A stretch of DNA of 64,000 nt from the NCBI GenBank assembly GCA_932521035.1, contig OW051494.1:2962001-3026000 (forward strand). Direction: 5' to 3'. A model generated the notes under the pieces. The model worked only from the letters and a program-made list of their open reading frames with translations, made no database searches and was not told where the DNA came from. Shown in pieces: positions 56,836-64,000 of this stretch (its first letter is position 1; the number at the start of each line of letters is the position of its first letter). The position numbers were made by a program, and so were the translations under genes. The DNA comes from Oscheius dolichura (taxonomy: Eukaryota > Nematoda > Chromadorea > Rhabditida > Rhabditidae).

Positions 56836-58297
56836 TTATTTTTTCTGTGCTTCCATCTCCATGAGCTTTCTCTCGTTCGAAAATTGGAATCCAGCCATTT
56901 CCATAAGTGTTTTGTCCGGATTATCGTCCCAATTGCCCGGCAGGGGTACCTAAAACCACTGTAAAATGCTTGGCTCTCTCCAATTGTTGCCTTTTTGTTC
57001 CTCTCCGCCTGCTGTCCCTGCCATTGTTTCAATTTCTGCTGGTCGGCCAATGTAGTGGCACCGGCACATCCCCAGACCTAAAGACTATCTAATAAAGAAG
57101 GAGGAGCACCTCAATGTCCTGGATATTGGACATATCCTTGTCTATTTTGAGAATTTCCTTGAAGGAGAGACCGAATGGCGTGGCCCGAAGTTTATAATTA
57201 CAAAAGATGCTGTTCGAGGCATTTTGGACCCTCATTATCGTGGGGAAGAGCTGGAGGAAGGTGGTGTTCACCCCGCCGAAACGGTGGCTACTGTGCCTGA
57301 ATGAGGGATATCGAGGGAGGACGGAGAGGACCAACCTCCACTCTTGGTCCGAGGCCAGGACGACTACCCTCTTATCCGTTAGATGGAGAACAACTACGGT
57401 AGGACCCCGGTAGTCGATAACATTGGCGTCAAACCGGTTGACACTTATTCCCTGCATGGCCGAGCTGTACAATGGGGTCCATTGGATCGTCTCCTCCGGT
57501 TCTGCCTGAATGGAGGATGGTGGAAGGCGGTTGGGGGCAGACCTTGGGGAAGAAGACCGGAGGCAGAGAACACTTGACAAACCACATCTGGATGGGCGAG
57601 AGGATGTCCGATTTGTAGTCGTGGGTCACCTGGAGGAGATTAGTGGGGGGATAGGGGGGAATACCTTCGGGTAGTCGCAGAGCTTATTCTGGACGACGGA
57701 ATGCGCCCCCTCACAGAACCGGGGAGCGTATAAATTGATCCAGGTCACAATATCCACGGAGGTCATCGATTTTGTCTTCTGACTTGTTCATAATTCTTTA
57801 TTTCCCTCCAAACGAACCAATTCCCGCTCCAGCGAGGCAATGAACACCTCGTCCCCCTCGAAGGCGATGGCCCCGGCCGCCTCGGAGCAGACTTTGATCA
57901 AATGGCGCTCAGGATGGCATACTGTAATAGGGGAGGTGGATAGGAAGGGGGGACAGCTCACTCTTGGCGTAGAGATTGACATCGTCTCCGATCAGACAAT
58001 AGCCGTGCTTCTCGAACTGTTCATAGGTGATCAACTGTTCACGGGGCAGCTTCTCCGAGACGAAGTCCCACATACTCTCGGCGAGATCGGTGCCAAACGC
58101 ATCCTGAAGCGATGAGCTAGGGAAAGGGAAATACAGTATACCACGAGGTTTTGGAAGGACAATTTCTCCGTAGAAGACAACTTCTTGAAAGCTTTATCCA
58201 GTCGGGGATCCCGCTGGGGAGCCCCGGGAGCCGAAGACGTCGACTGCTGGGGGTGGTGGCCGTGTTTTGACTGGAGGGAACTCTTCTCATTTCCCAT
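56836..58297 (-). CDS. eak-7: EAK-7/MEAK7 (TLDC1) TLDc-domain protein
   Basis: Lysosome/plasma-membrane-associated signalling protein; in C. elegans EAK-7 acts with DAF-16 control, in mammals MEAK7 activates an mTOR pathway. It begins [15 protein letters not shown], with Gly2 as myristoylation site. An EF-hand-like helical region follows ([36 protein letters not shown]). The TLDc domain reads [54 protein letters not shown] and [18 protein letters not shown]. The tail is [15 protein letters not shown] and ends at TAA 56836. Continuity into that tail requires removing a 41-nt intron with a GC donor (AAG|GCAACA ... TTTTAG). Length and domain order match the family. Confidence 0.88.
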
Positions 58298-58830
58298 TTT
58301 CTGAACTGGGAAGAGTACGAGGAGGAATAAAGATAAGGGCAGGTGATCGATAAATGTGATTGTTTTTTCGCCTATAAGTAGTGTCCGAGGCCTTTCGGAG
58401 TACACGGAGTACAACCGTCAGACCACAACACAACAGACCAATAGATCGAAATAGCAATGGGAGGACAAGCGGCGGGAGGAGGAGGGAAAGCGACGGGCAC
58501 AGTGGCCATCCTCCGTGTATTGCCAGAAGTTCAACTCATGACACATTGCCATGACGGGCCAACCGGCTGGATACTTCCCAAAACGAATGGAAAGGAGTTT
58601 TGATGGCCTAGGAGACTCGAAGGCCCTCGAGGATGGCGCAATTTCGGATGGCTCCTGAATCCTCCCACTCTGGCAGCCTATTTTCCCCAAAAGAGAGGAT
58701 TGCCCTCACTTCAAGCATAGTTCCAGAGGTTGAATACCCCATAAATATCCAAGGATAAGGTCCTGTTCCCTTCAAAATTCCCCTCGTCCCCAATATCCCG
58801 CCCCATTGTCGAAAACCCCGGGTCGACGAG

Positions 58831-59226
58831 GGCCAACGTTCTCCCTCACCGCACCCAAAAACTCACCAAATGCTCGCCGCGCTCGAATAATTCGACCTTG
58901 CTTATTTTGTTTATGTCTATCTTATTCAGAATTTTATGGCGGACAAGCTGGTATAGGTTATATTCCATAAGAATAAGAAATTGCTGAGATGTAACCCAAA
59001 ATAGAGTTTTTGAGGTGAACATAGCGCTTCTCTTGATAACTCAGCAATTTCTTGTTCTTATGGAATATAACCTATATCAGCTTGTCCGCCATAAAATTCT
59101 GAACAAGATAGACATTAGAAAAATAAGTAAGGTCGAATTATTCGAGCGCGGCGAGCATTTGGTGAGTTTTTGGGTGCGGTCCATCATTTGGTGAGTTTTT
59201 GGGTGCGGTGAGGGAGAACGTTGGCC
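58831..59226. mobile_element. Palindromic MITE, copy 2 (9-bp target duplication)
   Basis: Same element as 33525-33886: the same GGCCAACGTTCT ends and near-identical arms. It is flanked by GTCGACGAG (58822-58830) and GTCGATGAG (59227-59235), a 9-bp duplication with one change. The right end carries an extra partial repeat (about 29 bp around 59185-59210), so it is longer (396 bp). Confidence 0.9.
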
Positions 59227-59358
59227 GTCGATGAGGTCTTGACCGGCCGACTGACCAGTAAAACCAAACGTGGACTTTCTGTCATTCGTATTTCCTCAAT
59301 CGACAGAGATCTACTCTTCGTATTTAGGTCAGTTCTTTTTATATTATTTTTGTTGGCA

Positions 59359-59634
59359 ATGCCCCGCCGTGCCTCCCTCCAGCCGGGGAATGCGTCCTCC
59401 TCCTCGGGGCAAACAAGCACAAGCGCGAGAGATCCATTTAAAGCGAAGGGGAAGAGGACAAAACGGAGCTTACTGGTCAAAACCAACGCGGAAAGTGATC
59501 CCATGGCAAATGGTCAAACCAGAATCATTCTTCTCCTTGTCGTTGTGAAATATTGCGTCTTCTCTACAACTCCCCATGTGCGCAACTGCCTCTTTTTGGG
59601 ATGGTCTTTTACACCTTGGTACCAATTTTCATGA
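59359..59634 (+). CDS. Hypothetical small protein, low confidence
   Basis: A 91-codon frame starts MPRRASLQPGNASSSSG, has a basic stretch (AKGKRTKRSLLVKTN) and a hydrophobic segment (TRIILLLVVVKYCVFS). A shifted frame is open at the 3' end (LPLFGMVFYTLVPIFMKV), so a hidden intron or frameshift is possible. The layout would fit a small tail-anchored membrane protein, but I recognise no family. It begins 120 bp after MITE copy 2. Confidence 0.3.
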   Translation: MPRRASLQPGNASSSSGQTSTSARDPFKAKGKRTKRSLLVKTNAESDPMANGQTRIILLLVVVKYCVFSTTPHVRNCLFLGWSFTPWYQFS

Positions 59635-59835
59635 AAGTTGGCTAAAAAAATGGAAGAGCCACAGCATCAAACAGATGCGGCACTTCGTCGATGGGGTGCT
59701 TTTCGCTGTGGCCTTTTTTGAACAAGGTTGTGTGCCCATCTAAAAACCTTTTCAAAACAGTTATATAGACAGTTTTTTACACTGATTCCGAATATGTAAT
59801 AAAAAAATTAGGTAGATGGATTAGTTTTTCAGCTA

Positions 59836-60434
59836 CTAGGGTGAAGGGTCAGTTCTGTCAATAACCTCATAACTTTTGACAGAGACGGCTTTACGGGGCA
59901 TATGAACACTTCCTAGGTAGATCTCCGTGTTGCCGATCTGATAAACCAATCCAAAAAATAATTTCATGTGATTGCGAAATTCCAAAAAAAAACTGAATAC
60001 CCACATGGCGCAGTGCGTATTGAAATTACGGCTCAATAGGTCGAGGGTTCGATCCCGCTCGGCGTCAATCTTTTATACTCCGTTCTATCTTGTTTTGCAC
60101 AAACCCACTGCGCCATTTGGCCAACGGACAATTTTTGGAAAATGGATGATTTCCACGGAAAATAAAAGTTTGATAGATGATTTTGATCAGCTCTTTGAGC
60201 CCGATTGAACGTTGTATTCACTTTTTTTTTAAATGGCCAGCAAATTTCGTCCATCAAGCAGATGCGGCGCTCCCTCGCCGTGGCTTTCTTATTTTTTGAA
60301 GAGCGCATTTGTTCTAGCAGTTGGACTATAGAGCCGTAAATGCTTCCTAAAACGACCTCATTCGTGGCTTCGTTGGACCCTACAATTTTTTTTGTTGTGT
60401 CTCTTATTTTCGTGGCGCAAGCTTTAAGATCCAT
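59836..60434 (-). CDS. Hypothetical small two-exon protein, frame unresolved
   Basis: Exon 1 (from 60434) reads MDLKACATKIRDTTKKIV, EVVLGSIYGSIVQLLEQM and ATARERRICLMDEICWPF; exon 2 reads NHMKLFFGLVYQIGNTEI and HMPRKAVSVKSYEVIDRT with stop at 59836. Both look coding. The joining intron (about 59997-60221) has GT and AG ends but is bordered by nine A residues on the 5' side and nine T residues on the 3' side, and the phases differ by one base. A homopolymer sequencing error or real decay could explain that. The intron carries a tRNA-like sequence. No family recognised. Confidence 0.35.
60001..60066 (+). ncRNA. tRNA-like sequence, probable SINE head
   Basis: A-box-like TGGCGCAGTG (60006) and B box GGTTCGATCCC (60048-60058) lie with a 6-bp anticodon-type stem (TATTGA/TCAATA) between them. 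The T-stem is imperfect and the acceptor ends do not pair. A second TGGCGCAGTG box occurs in the opposite orientation at about 60107-60116, so two heads face each other. This looks like retroposed tRNA-derived DNA rather than a working tRNA. Confidence 0.5.
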
Positions 60435-60468
60435 GATATTCTACCGAATATCAACAAAAAGCGAACAA

Positions 60469-60974
60469 TCCGTTTGTTAAAAAGAGGAATCTCAATAAAA
60501 AGGGTGATTTGGGAGAGCCTACAAAAAGGAAACAATAAGGAAAACCCCAAAGAACACAACAAAAAGAGAACAATACTGGTTCAGTAAAAATATAACTAAA
60601 TCACGGCTATCTTTTTGGATATTGCCCTTTCTCTGCTATTTTCGGCAATGAATTATGTTCAGCCATGGAAAATAGGACTCTGGGAAAAAAAATGAAGGCA
60701 TTGGCTTCTTCCCATGAATAAGAGCATACTGATATGACGGGCCTGGGCGGTGGGTCGAGGGGGGCGGCAGCCCCCCTCGTAGATTATAAATAAAAAGGAA
60801 AAATCAAAGTAGAAGACTGAAAGTTGTCGATCCTAACCGGTAGCCGTGATTTGGTTATATTTTTACTGAACCAGTATTGTTCTCTTTTTGTTGTGTTCTT
60901 TGGGGTTTTCCTTATTGTTTCCTTTTTGTAGGCTCTCCCAAATCACCCTTTTTATTGAGATTTTAACAAACGGA
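60469..60974. mobile_element. Large inverted-repeat (foldback) element
   Basis: Arms of 141 bp (60469-60609) and 134 bp (60841-60974) are near-identical inverted copies; the main difference is a short insertion near the left outer end. The loop (231 bp) contains a GC-rich GGGGGG/CCCCCC hairpin near 60758-60778. Outer ends read TCCGTTTGTTAAAA. I see no target duplication. It is not the same as the MITE at 33.5 and 58.8 kb. Confidence 0.8.
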
Positions 60975-61190
60975 TATAGATTTTAGAGAGACAAATGGTG
61001 AATAAGCAAGAAAACAAACATAGTCTTTCCCCTTTTCCGTTCTTCCTTCGATAATTCCCATCTGCCGCACGTCCTCCCCCCGTCTGCCGCATGGTTTCTC
61101 CCTTGGAGACTTCAAAACTTTTCCACTTCCTCCTAAAATTCCCTAGAACTTGTTAATGTCTCTCGTTATAGGAATAGAAATCTAGTAGAA

Positions 61191-64000
61191 ATGACTACGT
61201 TGGATGAAGAAACCGTATCGACTGTGATCGAAAATGGACAGGAGGAGCAAAGTGTGCAGAAGAGTGACGTAAGTCCAGGGTCCTAATCCCATTTTGACCT
61301 TTTCTCTCTTCCAGGAAGACGTTCTCAAGGACGAGGTCCGTCGCTTCACCGTGGCAGTCAGTGACTCGAGTGTCAAGAACCAGGAAGTGGTCTACCTGGC
61401 CGTGACGAAGGCCGTCAACCGGATGGCCGACCTCTCGGAGCCCTACATCAAGGGACTCATCAAGCTGGCCCTCTCCGCCTGTGTCAAGCGCTACTCTAAC
61501 AGGACTTCCTATCAGGTTAGCCATCTTCTCGACCCCTTTCTAGTCTCCCCTTTTAGCTTGTCTCGCGTCTCCTCGATGCCCTGGCCAAACATGATGTTGT
61601 AGCAGTCTCCCGCCACTTGGCCACCACCGTGACGGGTCTCTTTCCCCTCCTCCCCAATATCAGGTACCTCTTTCCCATTTCTTTCGATTTATTCTCCTTA
61701 TTTTCAGTGTTCATATGGCCAATTTGGCCATCCATCCGGCTAAATGGATCCTGAAGAATATCAACAATGTTCCCGAGGAGGAGCTGTCCCCCCTGCTGAG
61801 TGCCCTGGCCAGTCTCGGCTTCTATTCGGCCACCTCCAAGAAGGCCACACGATTCTTCCTCCGTCTCTTGAAGACCTGGGCCATTCCGGCTACCGTTGGC
61901 AAGCAGATCTCCGATCTGGCCAAAGAACCGGCCAACGTGGAGAAGCTCCTCTGCCTTGTGGCATTTATCTCAAAGGTACGCCTTGCTCTCGTCCAATGTA
62001 TTCCGCTCCTCTAGGTCTCCGATGTGGATCTCTCGGCCGTCGGCGTTGATCTCTTTACAAAAGTCTGTCTTCTTGCCAAGACCCGGGCCAATTCTTCAGT
62101 TTTGGTTAGTCTCATATTCCTTTCTGTCTTTATTGAAGGGTTCAGAATGTGGTGCCCTATCTCCTGGAGAAGGTTCCCGAGTCTCTGTTCAAGGACCCGC
62201 TCTTCCCGAATATCAAGAAGGCCCTCCTCCGCTCGCCAGAAGTTGCCATCTACGGTGTCCGTGCGGCCATCTCGTCCGTCCCCAACAAGATGGATGACTA
62301 CGCCCAAGAAATAGCCAAAGGACTGTCGGCCTCGTTGGCCAGTGGGGACGAGGAGCAGCGGAATGAGGCAGTGGCCGTCGCCGTGGCCCTCGCTTCGAAG
62401 AGTTCCGTGAAGACCGTGGGACAGTTGACGAATAAGCTGTTTGATTCGCTGGCAGCCGCCAAGACAGCCGAGCAGAGGGTCTCCATCCTCAACGGGATCG
62501 CCGGCTGTGCCCAGGCAGACCAGCCGGGAGCCGAATTCAACAAATTGGCCACGGAGGTCATTCAGAAGACGGCCAAAGCCGATAAAGAAAGTGCGTTCTC
62601 CTGTCTCTTTTGATTCTAATCCCCTCTCTTCAGCAAATGAGACGACAATCTCGGCCAGTTGGAGAGCCGCCGGCACCTGGGCCGAGAAGATGATGGAGGA
62701 CAAATCGATGCTGACGTATATGCTCAAGGAGGCGACGAAACTCGCCCCAAGTGTGAAATTTATTGGCTATGGACAGCTGGCTCATATTATTGTCAATGGA
62801 GACGGCACGGTGCCGGAGGAGTTCTCAAAGTTGGCAGCCGCTGAAGTGGACAACCAGAAGGACCCACTTGAAGCCATTGGCCTCAGCCTGGCCGTGTTGG
62901 AGACGGCTGCTCCCTCCTCGGAGACGTTTACCAAGACGTGGAAGAAGTTCGCGACGAATGATGGCGTCTTCAAGGACAAGGTTCTGGCCTCTATCAAGGC
63001 CGAGCAGGCCCTGCTCTGGGTTGATCTCGTCAAGAAGATTATTGTCAGCCGAAAGGATAAGGTTGGTGGATCTCCTCTCTTCTTCCTATTCTCTTCTTTC
63101 ATTGTAGGCCTTCTTCCCTTCCATCACCCTCCAGAGCTTGACTCTGCTCCTCTTCTGGCCACAATGGGAAGTGAGAAAGAAGGCGCTGGCCGTGTTGGGC
63201 GAACTGGTCAAGAGCGAGGGCGTCATCTTTGCCCAGTCGCTGGCCGACATCATCTACAATGAAGCCGTCAACGGAACACTCCAACAGGTACCGTTCTTTA
63301 TTCTTTGTGTCATTTGTATCCATTTCCAGTTGGTGAATAAGGTAGCCTCCCAGGAGATTAGCGGAGAGACGTATGTCCGAGTGGTTCGTGAGCTGTTGAC
63401 CATCGAGGGAGACGACTGGGAGTCGTTGGCCGTCCATTCTCTCCTATTGGCGTCACTTCCCCGTCTGGTAGAAGTCGACGGATCCGTATGGTTGAGATGG
63501 ATACACGGGCTGAGCCGAGCCAGCTGGGAGAATAGCCAGCCGTTCCGAGAGGCCGCCATCCAGAGAGTATTGGCCTGTAAGCAGCGTCCAGTGAGGTAGG
63601 CTCTTTGTCAGGAGGACGGCTAATCTTCTCCTCCCATTTTCAGAGATAATGCTTTGATTATGTTGGTAGCGCTGAATGTGCCGGCCATAACAGAGGGACT
63701 GTGGAAACACGTGGAGCAGAATGTAGCCGAGCTAGATATCCGGAGATATGTCAAGGTGACGGACAAGGAGGTGGCCATATTCAAGACGGCCGACGGCCAG
63801 CTCTACAATATGGAGGCACTCGATTTGTGAGTATTTAGTCTTTTATTTTGGATAAGGAGGATGAATTTCAGTGATGAGGGAGAACACGCGGCCAATATGA
63901 AGAGAGAGAACAAGGCCTACAGCTATCAGGAGCAGTTACAAGAGATGCAGTTGAGGAGGGAATTGGCGGAGAAGAAGAGGAAAGAAGGCAAGCTGACGAC
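61191..64000 (+). CDS. gcn-1: GCN1, translational stress activator (N-terminal part, cut by window end)
   Basis: Ribosome-bound HEAT-repeat giant that activates GCN2 under amino-acid starvation and acts at collided ribosomes. The start 61191 gives [18 protein letters not shown] after a TTATAG acceptor. Exons are joined by about 40-nt introns and read [53 protein letters not shown] and [18 protein letters not shown] as HEAT-type helices. The last part, [18 protein letters not shown], matches the conserved GCN1 segment (KRENKAYS) preceding the charged region. The gene continues past 64000, so the eEF3-like domain and the GCN2-binding region are not seen. Confidence 0.9.

Larger units (their letters stand above)
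58298..61190. other. Repeat-rich spacer between EAK-7 and GCN1
   Basis: Contains MITE copy 2, two low-confidence small genes, a tRNA-like sequence and a 506-bp inverted repeat (each listed separately). The rest (58300-58830, 60990-61190) shows nothing beyond promoter-type DNA; a TTATAG acceptor precedes the GCN1 start by 20 bp. Confidence 0.6.

Overview
The window is nuclear DNA from an animal, most likely a nematode. Genes are multi-exon, most introns are 28-60 nt with GT-AG ends, and intergenic spacing is tight. The protein families also fit a nematode: a LIPS-type class 2 lipase, divergent F-box-like proteins, a truncated ionotropic-receptor-like channel, a PVF-type PDGF/VEGF factor and an EAK-7/MEAK7 TLDc protein. 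The species cannot be named from the sequence alone. Exon models were read by eye from frame continuity, splice signals and recalled family similarity.

Layout. 1-3.3 kb: non-coding purine-rich DNA. 3.3-9.3 kb (+): ISWI ATPase, with an antisense nested gene inside its one large intron (6279-7901, -). 9.5-11.8 kb (-): secreted lipase and a membrane protein with an acidic tail. 12.1-18.8 kb (+): receptor-like channel, a six-cysteine secreted peptide, a small orphan, an F-box-like protein and a PDGF/VEGF factor followed by a 24-bp tandem array. 20.2-26.4 kb (+): complete clathrin heavy chain. 26.7-28.7 kb (+): DCLK-like kinase. 28.9-32.5 kb (-): tandem uridine phosphorylases. 34.6-42.9 kb (+): CUL1, a GT25 collagen-galactosyltransferase-like protein with a KDEL end, an STK16-like kinase and an orphan, head to tail with 190-343 bp between genes. 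43.4-45.6 kb: F-box-like gene (-) and relics. 46.2-49.5 kb (-): PCBP-type KH protein. 53.5-58.3 kb (-): LENG8 homologue and EAK-7/MEAK7. 61.2 kb to the end (+): GCN1, cut by the window edge.

The genes are mostly housekeeping and share no single pathway. CUL1 and the F-box-like proteins could belong to SCF ubiquitin ligases. CUL1 to 42.9 kb could be a nematode-style operon.

The most unusual material is non-coding. A family of short foldback elements (about 24-bp arms, 35-58 bp loops) lies almost only inside introns, including the same intron of both uridine phosphorylase copies. There are also two copies of a 360-396 bp palindromic MITE with 9-bp target duplications, a TA-flanked MITE in a LENG8 intron, a 506-bp inverted repeat, and tRNA-like sequences. 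Gene composition is mosaic: ISWI, clathrin and LENG8 are AT-rich, most neighbours are GC-rich.
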